This document shows positions 32,057 to 42,275 of a stretch of 64,000 nucleotides of DNA, one piece after another; the first letter of the stretch is position 1; each line of letters begins with the position of its first letter. Position numbers and translations under genes: made by a program. This DNA is from Caldilinea sp. CFX5. Lineage in GTDB: Bacteria > Chloroflexota > Anaerolineae > Caldilineales > Caldilineaceae. The notes beneath the pieces are model-generated. The model ran no database searches, was not told where the DNA came from, and saw only the letters and a program-made list of their open reading frames with translations. Location of the stretch: positions 74,197 to 138,196 of the forward strand of contig QWII01000057.1 in the NCBI GenBank assembly GCA_021405325.1, written 5' to 3'.

Positions 32057-34039
32057 TTAGGACAGGATGTCGATCCGCGCCAGACCAAAGGGGCGCAGGG
32101 TTAGTTCAAGTTTACCCTCATTGGCTGTCAGTGTTTCAGCGGGTTGCGCCCGAAACTCAGCCGGATTGCTCATCGCCAACTCAACACTGGTTTCATCCAG
32201 GCGACGGACTGTGGCTTGCCCGCGCACGGGATAGAGCACCGCTTGTTGCGGCTGGGCCGTAAAGTTTGCCAGCAAGATACGGGTACGCCCCTCTTTGTGC
32301 AAGACCAGGCTCTCTACCTGTAAGGGTGCGCTTGATGTACTCTGGATCACCTCGCCGCCGGCAAATTCACCAGCATTCACCAAGATATAGTAGAGCGGGT
32401 AGACGCCACCAGGAACGGAGGCGAATTTTTGGGGCAAAGGCGATCCTTGCGCCGTTTCCATCACACCGCGCCAGCCGGTCGTTTCATAGTAGGTGATGCT
32501 GCTCACTTCGCCCGCTTCCGCCAGGTATTTGATGCTGCCCAGCGTCCACCCTGCGCCATAGAGCGACATCTGGCGCGGATCGACTTGAGACGGCAACTCG
32601 CCCGGTGCGGGTTGCGGTTCCGGCCCGGTGGCATTGGGGTTAAAGCGCGGTTGCAAGGTAATTGGACTGACGATCAAGGGCAAATCGCCGCAGAACTGGC
32701 GGGCGCTGGTGGCGGTGGTTCCTTGCGCTGCCACTGTTTCGGTGAGCGAGGCGTTGTCAAAGGCGTGAACTTGTGGGTTGATCGAGTAAGCAACGACACC
32801 GACGGCATTTAAGTCTGGTCGGCCCCGATTCAACTCGGTGAAGTAGACATTGGTGCCGGCGCCGATCTTGGCTTGTGGATTGTAGCTAGTTAGTGTTTCG
32901 CTCGCTAGCGTTACCCACTTCGCTGCCGTCGCTTTCTCCTTCACATGGAAGACCAGCCAGGTTGCCACTGGCGGTTTCACTTCGCCAAGCAGGGCGGCAA
33001 GTGCCTTCACTTCAGCCGCGGCATTGTCCGTCACATGCAGCGCCACTTCCAATGCAACGCCTAATGCCCGTGCTTCTGTGGTCGCCCGGCGCAATTCGTC
33101 GGCAAAGCCGGCCTCACCCAAACGCAGATCGACCCGTAAATGGGACAAACGCAATGCTTGTAAACGCGCAATTTCTGCTGCCTGCAACGGCTGGCCATGA
33201 CTCGCCATGCCCAGGCCGATCTTGGGCAGGGAGGTTCGTTTGTCGCCAATGGTAATCAGGGCCAGGTTATTCTGGGCGGGCGACGCCGGTTCGTCAGCCA
33301 CCGGCCAGTCCCGGTTCAACAAAGTGATGGTCGCCACCTGGCGAATCTGTGTTCCCGCCTGCACCTCCGCCGGGAAGGACAGGCGGAGCGGGGTGCCATA
33401 AGTTTTGTAGGAAGCATCCGTCCAGTTGCGTTGGTCTTCCATCTCAAAGGTTTCGCCATCCAGCCGCACTTCGGCCCAGACGCCGGGGACAATCTCATGG
33501 GCGACGGCGCGCATTTCGTTAAAGGGCGCGACCGGTTTGATCTCGCCGTTGATCACATGCTGTGGCGCAATATGCACCGGGAAGACGCTCGCTTCACTGG
33601 AACCGTCCACATGTTCAATCTGTGCGTTGGCCCCGGCAATGGCACTAGGATGGAGCAGACAGAAGCCGATGCGGTTGCGGTGGAAGGTGGAACGGGCGGT
33701 GCCGTTCATTGTACAGGTGATGGCGCCGCTGGCGTCGCCGCGCAACTCGCCATGCCAGACAAAGTCGATGTCGAGTAGTTTATTAGAACACTCATAGCTG
33801 ATCTGGAAGCTGTCGTTGCCGATGTGCATCTGAACATTGCTCAGAACATTGGCGGCAGTACCCCAGTTGCGGTCGCGGATGGCGACATAGAGGCGGCGCA
33901 CCAGCTCTTTTTCGCCCAGTTTGATATAGCGCAGGTCGCCATTTTCATAGATCATGGTCAACGGGCCGGCGCGCAGGGGGATCTGTTCAGGAAGGGGGGT
34001 CTCTTTGCCATAGTAAAGAACGTTGGTGGGAAAAGACAT
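32057..34039 (-). CDS. Large ApnL-like protein (putative D-apionate lactonase family)
   Basis: 660 residues, no signal peptide. It opens LYYGKETPLPEQIPLRAGPL then MIYENGDLRYIKLGEKELVR and RDRNWGT. Later parts include FHRNRIGFCLLHPSAIAGAN and a TIM-barrel-like middle (LGMASHGQPLQAAEIARLQA). The combination resembles D-apionate lactonase ApnL, which opens the lactone in apiose breakdown. This is recognised from memory of the family and is tentative. It shares the region with FAH, HpcH/HpaI and MFS genes, which fits sugar-acid catabolism. A glycoside-hydrolase-like fold is the alternative view. Confidence 0.5.
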   Translation of the reverse strand: MSFPTNVLYYGKETPLPEQIPLRAGPLTMIYENGDLRYIKLGEKELVRRLYVAIRDRNWGTAANVLSNVQMHIGNDSFQISYECSNKLLDIDFVWHGELRGDASGAITCTMNGTARSTFHRNRIGFCLLHPSAIAGANAQIEHVDGSSEASVFPVHIAPQHVINGEIKPVAPFNEMRAVAHEIVPGVWAEVRLDGETFEMEDQRNWTDASYKTYGTPLRLSFPAEVQAGTQIRQVATITLLNRDWPVADEPASPAQNNLALITIGDKRTSLPKIGLGMASHGQPLQAAEIARLQALRLSHLRVDLRLGEAGFADELRRATTEARALGVALEVALHVTDNAAAEVKALAALLGEVKPPVATWLVFHVKEKATAAKWVTLASETLTSYNPQAKIGAGTNVYFTELNRGRPDLNAVGVVAYSINPQVHAFDNASLTETVAAQGTTATSARQFCGDLPLIVSPITLQPRFNPNATGPEPQPAPGELPSQVDPRQMSLYGAGWTLGSIKYLAEAGEVSSITYYETTGWRGVMETAQGSPLPQKFASVPGGVYPLYYILVNAGEFAGGEVIQSTSSAPLQVESLVLHKEGRTRILLANFTAQPQQAVLYPVRGQATVRRLDETSVELAMSNPAEFRAQPAETLTANEGKLELTLRPFGLARIDILS

Positions 34040-34107
34040 GGCTCTGGCTCCTATTCAAGTATAGCTAATCATTCAGCAAGGTTTTGTTTCAAATTGCTGA
34101 ATTACCT

Positions 34108-34178
34108 CCGTGTTCCTTCTATCTGTGTTTAGTCTTTGGGCGATTACAAAAGACTAAACACAGATAGAAGGAACACGG
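34108..34178. repeat. 30-bp perfect inverted repeat 3' of the MFS gene
   Basis: Arms 34108-34137 (starting CCGTGTTCCTTCTATCTGTG) and 34149-34178 are exact complements around an 11-base loop. It lies between the start of the ApnL-like gene and the stop of the MFS gene, both reverse-strand. No U-run. Confidence 0.75.
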
Positions 34179-34240
34179 ATTTAGAGCAATTCTACCTTAC
34201 CTGTACTTTTCACTGCGAATTGCGCCTTAGCTCTTAGCTT

Positions 34241-35494
34241 TTATGTACACTTCTCTTCCGGCGGCTTGACACTGATAAACATGCGGTAGAGTGTGACATC
34301 ATAGATGATCTTCAGAATCCCGGCAATAAAGAAAGGCGCATTGATCCACGCTGGCATCCCAATTAGCAAGCCGGTGAGACTGGGGGCCAGCGCAGCGCCT
34401 AAGGTGCGGGCAATGGCTGTTACCCCTGCTGCTGCCGACCGTTCCGCCGGATCGACGACGGCCATGATATAGGACTGACGGGTCGGTACATCCATCTGTG
34501 AGATGCTAAAGCGCAAGAGCAGCATGGTAATCGCCAACGGCAAGTTGGGCATCAACGGCACCAGCATTAACAGAATGTTCGAGGGAATGTGGGTGAAGAC
34601 CATCGTGTTGATCAACCCAATTCTAGCCGCAACTGCCGCCGCTGACAAAGCCGAAATGCCGGCCAGCAAATTAGCGGCAAAGAAGATGCTGCCCAACACC
34701 GCCGGTTCGACGCCGTAGCGCAGGTAGAACCAATAGGCCATGATGCTCTGCACCACAAAAGCGCCACCAAACGAATCCAACGCAAAGAGCGCCGACAGTT
34801 TCAGGACAATGCCCTGCGAGTGCTGTAACCCAAACCAACCTTTAGCGCCGGTTTGGTCGCTGGTAGACAACACGGCCTCAACCACCGGTGATAATTGCAG
34901 AAACATCAACCCCAACGCCAACCCCAGGAGGGCATAGCCGATCACCACGGCGCGATAGCTCATGAGCGGTGCAACGGCTTGTCCTTGCAGCACCTGCACC
35001 AGCCAACCGCCGGCCAGCGCACCCAACGCCGTGGCAAAGGAGCCGACTAGATTGTACCAGGCAAAGATTCCAGTTCGTTTTTCGCTGGCTACAGTTTGCG
35101 AAAGCGCCGCTTGTTCAATCGCCAGAAACGGCCCCACTTCGCCGCCGCTGGGGCTGATCACGCCGATGGTGGCGGCAATCAACAACAAGACAAAGTTGCC
35201 GGTGACGGCGAAAAGTAAACCGGCCAGGAGCATCAACCCAGCGCTGATCACCAGCATCCGCCGACGGCCAATCCGATCGGCGTTGGTGGTAATCCAGAGC
35301 GAGATCAAGGTGTCGCCAATCAACGTCAGGGTCAAGAGCAAGCCGATCTGCGCCTCGCTCAACCCCACCTGCGCCAGATACAAGACCAACACAACCGAGA
35401 GAAAACCATAGGCAAAGAGGCGAACGATCCGGGTTGTAAAGAGCAGGCGTTCGTCTGTGGTTAACGCTGATAACTGGCTCCAATGGACACTCAT
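34241..35494 (-). CDS. Major facilitator superfamily transporter
   Basis: 417 residues with about 12 hydrophobic segments (for example FLSVVLVLYLAQVGLSEAQI and LLLTLTLIGDTLISLWITTN). The MFS loop 2-3 motif is visible as NADRIGRRRMLV. Alternating cytoplasmic positive charges fit the family. Substrate unknown; its placement beside ApnL-like and aldolase genes suggests a sugar or acid. Its transcript would run into the ApnL-like gene unless stopped by the hairpin at 34108. Confidence 0.85.
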   Translation of the reverse strand: MSVHWSQLSALTTDERLLFTTRIVRLFAYGFLSVVLVLYLAQVGLSEAQIGLLLTLTLIGDTLISLWITTNADRIGRRRMLVISAGLMLLAGLLFAVTGNFVLLLIAATIGVISPSGGEVGPFLAIEQAALSQTVASEKRTGIFAWYNLVGSFATALGALAGGWLVQVLQGQAVAPLMSYRAVVIGYALLGLALGLMFLQLSPVVEAVLSTSDQTGAKGWFGLQHSQGIVLKLSALFALDSFGGAFVVQSIMAYWFYLRYGVEPAVLGSIFFAANLLAGISALSAAAVAARIGLINTMVFTHIPSNILLMLVPLMPNLPLAITMLLLRFSISQMDVPTRQSYIMAVVDPAERSAAAGVTAIARTLGAALAPSLTGLLIGMPAWINAPFFIAGILKIIYDVTLYRMFISVKPPEEKCT

Positions 35495-35792
35495 CTGTGG
35501 TTATCCAAAACTTGATGGCTCTCCCACTCATAAGACACAGGGCAAGAGAAAAAGGACAAAACAATGGTCGATGACACAAGCGACACCTCTATTGTCAACC
35601 CAAAGCGACAACTATGTCAACTACACGTTTTCTCAGGGTGCCTTTGAACGTTTGCCTCGTAGTTATAGCTGTGCTACACTACCAGCGCTGCAACAATGAG
35701 TAACCTTGGCCCCACCAGGCAGTGAAGCCGACTTGCTTTTTCCAGACCAAGCTCAATCTTGATTACAAGCGCTCACGGGAAGAGGAAGCCGC

Positions 35793-36999
35793 ATGGGCAA
35801 CCCCTTTAGCAACCAGCAGATCATTGCACGTTACCGACCACTGCTTGACGCCGAAACTGTCGCATTCTTAGAACGTGCCGTCCAGGCCATCCTCACCAGC
35901 AAACAACACGGCGGCAAGGTGGTAGTGGCGACCGGCAGCGGCCCCAACCTACACGAAGGCGTCACCACCCTGATTGCTGAGTTGATGACCAAGGGTGTCA
36001 TTGACGGCGTCTTAACCAGTTCCGCTGTCATTGCCCATGAGATGGCCGGCACGCTGGACAAGGTGAAGCGGGTCGATGGTCGGCAGGTAGGCTTTGGCGA
36101 CGATCTGTTGCCGAAAGGCTTTACCTTTGAGCTAACCGAACTTGCGGAACCCACATTAGCTGCCCTCCGCCGTGAGATGGAACTGGATGATGCCCTCATG
36201 GCGCGCTGCCGTGAGATCGAGGGCAAGGTGATCATCAAAGCGGCGGGCAACATGGCCTACCCAATGGGCCTGCGCACCGAACGGCTAGCGCGCGAAATCC
36301 TCAGCCTGGCCTATGCTTACGGTCTGCCCTTTGAAACCGTGGCCGGCTGGGGCGCTGATCCCAGGACGATGATTGGCGCTGGGGCCAGGCAAGGTTTGCC
36401 GGTGCTGGTCAGCGTGCCGCAGTTGGTGGGCGGCGCGGTCGGCCTGGCCATTGCGGATAGCAGCACGATTACCCAACATTCCATGCGGGTGGCTGAAGTG
36501 CTGGCGTCCGCCGATGTGATCATCGAATCAGCAGTGGCGCTGACCCAGGAGATCCATGATGGCCCCTTTGAAACCTACACCGGTCACGGCATCTGGGCGA
36601 CCTGGGACGGTTACAAAACCTATTCGCTGGCCGACAAAACGCTGGTCCGCATCGACCTTGACCCAAATCTCAAGCAAGCCTGGCTGGCCGAACGGCAAAG
36701 CCAGACCGTGCAAGAAGCGATCAACCAGGGCTTGCCCAAAACCAAGCTGACCGGCATCCCCTTTCGCATGGAGATGTCCGGCTTTGCCCGCTTGGAAGGC
36801 AGCCTGCCGGTGGTGCGTGATCTGGCCGGTGCTGGCCTGTCAGGTGGCGGAGGGGTTGGGGATTGCGTTGGATTTTGTCAGCCATCCGCAGCAAACAGCC
36901 GAAGGCAAGGCCATGCGTGAATGGATTGTCGAGCAGGTGCAGCCGATCAGTCGCGAAGCACTCTTAAAAACAAGCAGAACGTTTACCCAAGTTTGCTGA
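35793..36999 (+). pseudogene. Conserved protein of unknown function, interrupted by a +1 frameshift
   Basis: The first frame encodes 345 plausible residues: KVVVATGSGPNLHEGVTTLI, then TSSAVIAHEMAG, KVIIKAAGNMAYPMGLRTER, and VSVPQLVGGAVGLAIADSST. At 36828-36829 one extra G (CTGGCCGGTG) shifts the frame, giving a junk tail to the stop at 36920. Removing that base restores LACQVAEGLGIALDFVSHPQ and a natural end at 36999. It may be a real inactivating mutation or a base-calling error. I do not recognise the family. The ATG has an AGAGGAAG site upstream. Confidence 0.6.
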
Positions 37000-37058
37000 A
37001 TGCTATGCTATACTTGGTTTAGAAATCGAGGTTGTTTAGCGTTAGGAAAGCTTCTACT

Positions 37059-38681
37059 ATGCGCAAGTTTGTATCCTACGGGCCAATTGACACCGAAGAA
37101 CATTACTATGCCCCGCGTACAGCATTAATCGACTTTGCGTGTCAGCAGTTGATTGGTGAGCGACCAGAAAAAGGTGGTCACTACATCACCGTTTGGGCCC
37201 CGCGACAAACCGGCAAGACCTGGGTCATGCAGCAAGTCATGGCGCGTCTTAAACAATCAGATGAATTTGAATTAGCGATCCTTTCGATGCAATCGGCCAA
37301 GAGTATTAAAACCACAGAGGAAATCTTAACTCTACTGGTAGACAATTTGACGCGCTGGTTTCAACGTGAATTTCCCAGGATTCAGCGCTGGAGTGAACTG
37401 ATCACGCTCTTTAGCCCACCCTATTTTTCCAAGCCGTTAATTCTGATTTTGGATGAATTTGATGCTTTGCAAGAAGATCATATCAACCTTTTTGCCAACG
37501 AGTTTCGCAACATGTATATACAACGGCGGAATGAACTTGGCAAGCAGAGTAGTGAGAAGAGTTGTCTACTGCATGGTCTTGGTTTGATCGGCGTGCGCAG
37601 TGTCTTAGGGATAGAGAATGTCAGCGGCTCTCCTTTCAACGTCCAGCGTAGTCTCCATATCCCTAATTTGACGCAAGAGGAAGTAACGGGCATCTTCCAC
37701 TGGTACGAAGAGGAGAGTGGGCAGACTTTTGAACGCGGAGTTGTTGACCGAATCTTCCATGAAATGCGCGGCCAGCCCGGCTTGACCTGTTGGTTGGGCG
37801 AACTATTGACCGAAACCTACAATCGCCACCAGCCGACCATCACCTTGCAAGATTTTGAAAACACCTATAAGGCGGCGCTGAGTCTGTTACCCAACAACAA
37901 TATTCTGAATTTGGTCAGTAAAGCCAAACAAGAACCCTATAAATCGTTGGTACTGGATCTCTTCCGCACAAGTAAAAAACTCTTCTTCCGGTACGATGAT
38001 CCAACCATAAATTTTTTGTATATGAATGGCGTGGTGGAGCCGGAAGTGAGTACAATCGATACGGCTGAAGCGGGCGCGATTGTCCCGACTGAGTATTACC
38101 TAAGATTTGCCAGCCCGTTTGTGCAAAAGCGGCTGTTTCACTACTTTGCCAATGAATTTTTTGGCACGCTTGATCCCCGGTTTGCCCCCTTTGAGGATTT
38201 GAGCGATACCGTCACGGCGCAAACACTCAACTTGCCCAATTTGCTGCGGCGCTACGAACACTATTTGCAACAAAACCGCTCATGGTTACTGCGTGATGCG
38301 CCGCGCCGCAATACCGATTTTCGCATTTTTGAGGCGGTTTTTCACTTTAACCTTTATCTTTATTTGGTGCGCTTTTTAGAGAGTTACAAAGCCCAAGTCA
38401 CCCCCGAATTTCCCACCGGCAACGGCAAGCTTGATCTGTTGATTCGTCATGCGGGTCGCCTCTTTGGCATTGAGGTGAAAAGTTTTGTCAACGTGGCCGA
38501 ATATCAAAGCGCCTTGCAGCAGACCGCAACCTATGCGCAACAAATCGGGTTGACAGAGATCACCCTGGCCCTTTTTATCGAGGCGGTGGATGATGACAAC
38601 CGGCGCAAATATGAACAGCCCTATCGTGAACCACAGAGCGGCGTAGTCGTCCAACCCGTCTTTGTGGCGACGGGAGCATAA
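37059..38681 (+). CDS. AAA ATPase with C-terminal PD-(D/E)XK nuclease-like domain
   Basis: 540 residues from ATG 37059 (AGGAAAG eight bases upstream). Walker A is WAPRQTGKTW (near residue 45); Walker B is LILILDEFDAL. The middle is helical with a winged-helix-like region. The C-terminus has GNGKLDLLIRHAGRLFGIEV-KSF, the D...ExK arrangement of PD-(D/E)XK nucleases. This matches AAA_35-type ATPases that carry DUF1703-like ends. These are common, mostly uncharacterised, and sometimes counted with defence or mobile genes. Sequence in this gene is somewhat A+T richer than the flanking metabolic genes. Confidence 0.78.
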   Translation: MRKFVSYGPIDTEEHYYAPRTALIDFACQQLIGERPEKGGHYITVWAPRQTGKTWVMQQVMARLKQSDEFELAILSMQSAKSIKTTEEILTLLVDNLTRWFQREFPRIQRWSELITLFSPPYFSKPLILILDEFDALQEDHINLFANEFRNMYIQRRNELGKQSSEKSCLLHGLGLIGVRSVLGIENVSGSPFNVQRSLHIPNLTQEEVTGIFHWYEEESGQTFERGVVDRIFHEMRGQPGLTCWLGELLTETYNRHQPTITLQDFENTYKAALSLLPNNNILNLVSKAKQEPYKSLVLDLFRTSKKLFFRYDDPTINFLYMNGVVEPEVSTIDTAEAGAIVPTEYYLRFASPFVQKRLFHYFANEFFGTLDPRFAPFEDLSDTVTAQTLNLPNLLRRYEHYLQQNRSWLLRDAPRRNTDFRIFEAVFHFNLYLYLVRFLESYKAQVTPEFPTGNGKLDLLIRHAGRLFGIEVKSFVNVAEYQSALQQTATYAQQIGLTEITLALFIEAVDDDNRRKYEQPYREPQSGVVVQPVFVATGA

Positions 38682-38716
38682 CCTTTACAACCATCAAACA
38701 ATCGTTGGGTACACCT

Positions 38717-39075
38717 ATGAAAATTGTTGGCATTATCCCCGCTCGCTATGGCTCTACCCGCCTGGCAGGCAAACCGCTCAAAGACATTCGACGAGCGTGT
38801 CGTTCACGCGGTCAAAAACTTTGGCGGCAACGTGCAACTCACCGCCGTTGACCACAAAACCGGCACCGACCGCATTGCCGAAGTGGCGGCGAATCTTGCC
38901 ATTGACATTGTTGTCAACCTGCAAGGCGATGAACCGCTGCTCAACCCGGCCATGATCGATGAAGTCATCCAGCCCTTGGTCGATGACTCGGCGCTGCCGA
39001 TTCTCGAAGAGGAAGCGCTGCATGATCCGAATGTGGTCAAAGTGGTTTTTGATCAACAGGGACGCGGATGGGTCA
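38717..39075 (+). pseudogene. kdsB: kdsB (CMP-KDO synthetase) remnant
   Basis: The frame starts [20 protein letters not shown] then LKDI, the exact N-terminus of CMP-3-deoxy-manno-octulosonate cytidylyltransferase. At about 38787 a frame change skips roughly 25 codons. The second frame continues [33 protein letters not shown], and [13 protein letters not shown], ending near [15 protein letters not shown]. The last ~110 residues of the enzyme, including the SRSPIP-type motif, are missing. Clearly a decayed gene. Chloroflexota usually lack KDO-containing LPS, so loss is understandable. Confidence 0.78.
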
Positions 39076-39118
39076 ATAAATTTTATCACGCAATCATTCA
39101 ACAGAGAGAGAAACAGCC

Positions 39119-40018
39119 ATACGCAACACATTTTCATTACACGGCGTCATCGTCCCCCTCGTTACCCCATTCGACGAGCACAATCAAGTTGATCACGCTA
39201 GTGTACGACGAGTCGTTGACTTTGTGATCGACAAAGGCGTCCACGCTGTCATGGTCGCCGGCACGACGGGTGAGGGGATGATGTTGAGCCTGGATGAGCG
39301 CAAACAAGTCTTGAAAACCGTGGTGGCGCAGACGCAAGGTCGGGTCCCGGTCATTGCCCACACCGGTTGCATCGACACCGGCAGCACCGTCGCGCTCAGT
39401 CAGCACGCCAGGGACGCCGGGGCGGATGTGGTCTCGGCCATTGTCCCCTATTTCTTCACCTTTGGCGAGGAACAGGTTTACCGCCATTTCGTAACCGTAG
39501 CCGAATCCGTGCCGGCGACGCCGGTGTTGCTCTATGCTTTCCCCGGTAATGCCAAGAATGATATTTCCCCGGCGCTTTTGGGGCGGCTCTTGCAGGCCGC
39601 GCCCAACATTGTCGGCATCAAATCGAGCAACGATGACCTGAGCCGGTTTCAGGATTATGTGCAGGTCGGCGGCGCCAACTTCACGGCTTGTTTTGGCGTC
39701 GATGAATTGATGTTGGGCGGGCTGGCCTTTGGCGCCAAGGCACAAATTTCCGGCAACTCGAACGCCTTTCCGGAACCCTTTGTCCAACTTTATAACGCCT
39801 TTGTCGCCGGTGATTGGGCGCGCGCCCAGCAGTTGCAACAGGTGGTCAACGTCGTGATCAACTTGCACCAAGGCGGGCGCACCACCGCCTTTTTCAAAGC
39901 GACGTTAGGGCTGCGTGGCGTCAACGCCGGTCGCGTTCGGCCACCGATGTGCGAGTTGACCGCGGTTGAACTGGCCGCCGTGAAACAAGCGGTCAATGAG
40001 TTAGGGTTGACCCTTTAA
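39119..40018 (+). CDS. DapA/NanA-family aldolase lacking a standard start codon
   Basis: The family N-terminus [20 protein letters not shown] is encoded from about 39140. The codon where a start is expected, with GAGAG eight to ten bases upstream, is ATA (39119-39121). The first standard start in frame is GTG 39224, which would remove 35 residues and the first barrel strand. Further motifs: [11 protein letters not shown], Tyr in [10 protein letters not shown], and Schiff-base Lys in [10 protein letters not shown]. It is a pyruvate-dependent lyase/synthase (DHDPS or related). Either an ATG-to-ATA change has weakened it, or ATA is used. Annotated from 39119 on homology. Confidence 0.6.
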   Translation: MRNTFSLHGVIVPLVTPFDEHNQVDHASVRRVVDFVIDKGVHAVMVAGTTGEGMMLSLDERKQVLKTVVAQTQGRVPVIAHTGCIDTGSTVALSQHARDAGADVVSAIVPYFFTFGEEQVYRHFVTVAESVPATPVLLYAFPGNAKNDISPALLGRLLQAAPNIVGIKSSNDDLSRFQDYVQVGGANFTACFGVDELMLGGLAFGAKAQISGNSNAFPEPFVQLYNAFVAGDWARAQQLQQVVNVVINLHQGGRTTAFFKATLGLRGVNAGRVRPPMCELTAVELAAVKQAVNELGLTL

Positions 40019-40312
40019 CAGACAAAGCTGAAGAGATCTCCTGAGATTACTTTGTTTCTGGTTTGGGGAAAGATGTGGGGTACGGTCAACCTTTGGCGAT
40101 TTTATCGACTGCGGCATGATCTATCTACAGTGGAGAGTCGGGTCTATGTGGTGGCAGCGCAGCAGGCGCTGGCGGCGTAGAGGCATCTGCTGGTGAAGTG
40201 TATGGTCGTCGGTTGCTATGCCGACATGAAAACTACCTGCTGCTATAAGGTGAAGCTCGCTTCGGTATGATGCCAGTGTTTGGCTGTTATTTATTTACCC
40301 CTAACCTGATCC
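40019..40312. other. Intergenic stretch without an assignable gene
   Basis: A frame near 40074 reads MWGTVNLWRFYRLRHDLSTV followed by ESRVYVVAAQQALAA and a stop. It is too short to name. No promoter, repeat or RNA feature is clear. Possibly old remnant sequence. Confidence 0.3.
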
Positions 40313-40621
40313 CTAACGTTGTTGTCGTTGAAAATTTTCAACAGATCGGTGAAGTCGGAGTTGACGAACATGAATCCCCTTTGCTTTAGCCGCATGAACC
40401 ACTAGCTTTGCGCGTTTGCCATAAGCGGGCGAATATGCGCGCCTCTTGGCAACGGCTTCAGGAGTAAAGACCCGCTCGTTGCAAACGGGACACTCATAAA
40501 ATTCTAGCTGTGGAACCAGATAAACGTGATTGCGGTATGTTCCATGCCCGTCGCGACAGACTTTGGTAATCTGATCACTACCACAATTGGGACAGATTTT
40601 GATTGTCAATGGTTTGTTCAT
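40313..40621 (-). CDS. YgiT-type zinc-finger protein (MqsA-like antitoxin fragment)
   Basis: 102 residues from ATG 40621. Two CxxC pairs, CPNCGSDQITKV and FYECPVCNERVFTPEA, build the YgiT/MqsA-type zinc finger seen in antitoxins of DUF4258 or MqsR toxins. A basic C-terminal helix (AKRRAYSPAYGKRAKL) follows, without the usual Xre-type HTH. No toxin gene is visible directly upstream (40622-40800 has no adequate frame), so it looks orphaned. Confidence 0.65.
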   Translation of the reverse strand: MNKPLTIKICPNCGSDQITKVCRDGHGTYRNHVYLVPQLEFYECPVCNERVFTPEAVAKRRAYSPAYGKRAKLVVHAAKAKGIHVRQLRLHRSVENFQRQQR

Positions 40622-40807
40622 AGTCAAAGCAAACCGACTACGATGTTGGTAAATCTAAGCGCTCATCAATCCAGGTTCGTGATCACACTGATGACTTTGA
40701 AGCGCACAAGTTGCCTTTACATCAAAAAGGATGCGATTGACTTGCCATTACTATACTATGAAGCAAGGAGCGGAATTTTTTGTGCGCCTTACCCATGAGA
40801 CACAAAC

Positions 40808-40853
40808 ATGACATGGATAAAAGGAATAGACTCCTTTCTTCTATCCATGTCAT
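40808..40853. repeat. Hairpin 3' of argH
   Basis: Arms ATGACATGGATA (40808-40819) and TATCCATGTCAT (40842-40853), with an inner AAAGGA/TCCTTT pair, form one extended stem. It lies about 45 bases after the argH stop on the reverse strand. Confidence 0.65.
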
Positions 40854-40898
40854 CATCTGATTGTAGACCAATTTATCACTCGACCAGATGTCGTGTCC

Positions 40899-42275
40899 CT
40901 ATACCCCCAACCAATCCCGCAACTTCCCGATCTGCTCCAACACCGCCCGCCGACTGGTGCCACCGGCGGCGTCCCGTTGCTCGACGCTTTGCTCAAAATT
41001 CCAGACTTGCATGACATCGGCTTCAAAGGCGTGATGCAACGTCAGCAGATCCTCCAGCGTCAATTCCGACAGCGGCACGGCTTGCACCTCCGCCATGCGC
41101 ACTGCCGCGCCGGCGACATGATGGGTTTCGCGGAAGGGCACCCCCTTGCGCACCAGATATTCGGCCAGGTCGGTCGCCAGCAACTCGGTGGAGAGCGCCG
41201 CCCGCAGCGCGGCCTGATTCGGCGTCATAGTCGAGATGACGCCACAGGCAATTTGCAACGAACTGCTGACGCTGTGGATGGCGTCGAAGAGCGGCTCTTT
41301 GTCCTCTTGCAGGTCTTTGTTATAGGTGGTGGGCAACCCTTTGAGCGTGGTCATCAAGCCGGTCATGCTGCCCATCACCCGGCCTGACTTGCCGCGCAGC
41401 AATTCGAGCGCATCGGGGTTTTTCTTTTGCGGCATGATGCTGCTGCCGGTGCTATAGGCGTCGGCCAGGGTGACAAAGCCAAATTCACGGCTGCTGTAGA
41501 TGATCAGATCCTCGGCCAGGCGGCTCAGGTGAACCATCGTCAGCGTGGACCAGAAGAGAAACTCGGCAATAAAATCGCGGTCGGCGACGCCATCCATGCT
41601 GTTGTGGGTAATGTCCTGGAAACCCAGGTCGGCGGCCATCTGGTGGCGGTCGACGCGGAAGGGGTTGCCGGCCAGGGCGCCGCTGCCCAGCGGCATGACA
41701 TTGACCCGCGCCGTCAACTCGGTCAACCGTTCGGCATCGCGCTGCCAGTTCCAGGCGTGACTGAGCAACCAGTGGCTCCAGCGGATCGGCTGGGCCGGTT
41801 GGAGATGGGTATAGCCCGGCATCAACAGATCGATCTCAGCCGCGGCCCGATCCACGGCGACGCGAATCAGTTGGCGGAGGTGTTGCTGGATCTGGGCAAT
41901 TTCTGCCCGCAACCAGAGGCGTGTATCGGTGGCGACCTGGTCGTTGCGGCTGCGCCCGGTGTGCAATTTGCCGCCCACGGCGCCAATTAACTCTGTCAAC
42001 CGACGTTCGTTAGCCGTGTGAATATCTTCATCGCTGGGTTTGATGACAAACTCGCCGCGCCGCCACTCATCTGCTACCTGTTCCAGCCCGGCAATAATCT
42101 GTTCAGCTTCGACGTTGGTCAGGATGCCGGCGCGGGCCAATCCCCGTGCATATGCCTGACTCCCTTGAATATCGACGGCCCAAAAACGTTTGTCAAAGCT
42201 AATCGAGGCGTTGAATTGTTCCATTAGCGGGTCAGTGGCGCCGGTGAAACGCCCGCCCCACAATTTATTTGACAT
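40899..42275 (-). CDS. argH: Argininosuccinate lyase
   Basis: 458 residues from ATG 42275, with AAGGAGC upstream; the longer frame has no support. It starts [20 protein letters not shown]. The fumarase/aspartase signature is [12 protein letters not shown], and [12 protein letters not shown] and [13 protein letters not shown] are family hallmarks. It cleaves argininosuccinate to arginine and fumarate, the last step of arginine synthesis. argG is not in the window. It overlaps the 3' end of the CPBP-protease gene by 11 bases. Confidence 0.95.
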   Translation of the reverse strand: MSNKLWGGRFTGATDPLMEQFNASISFDKRFWAVDIQGSQAYARGLARAGILTNVEAEQIIAGLEQVADEWRRGEFVIKPSDEDIHTANERRLTELIGAVGGKLHTGRSRNDQVATDTRLWLRAEIAQIQQHLRQLIRVAVDRAAAEIDLLMPGYTHLQPAQPIRWSHWLLSHAWNWQRDAERLTELTARVNVMPLGSGALAGNPFRVDRHQMAADLGFQDITHNSMDGVADRDFIAEFLFWSTLTMVHLSRLAEDLIIYSSREFGFVTLADAYSTGSSIMPQKKNPDALELLRGKSGRVMGSMTGLMTTLKGLPTTYNKDLQEDKEPLFDAIHSVSSSLQIACGVISTMTPNQAALRAALSTELLATDLAEYLVRKGVPFRETHHVAGAAVRMAEVQAVPLSELTLEDLLTLHHAFEADVMQVWNFEQSVEQRDAAGGTSRRAVLEQIGKLRDWLGV

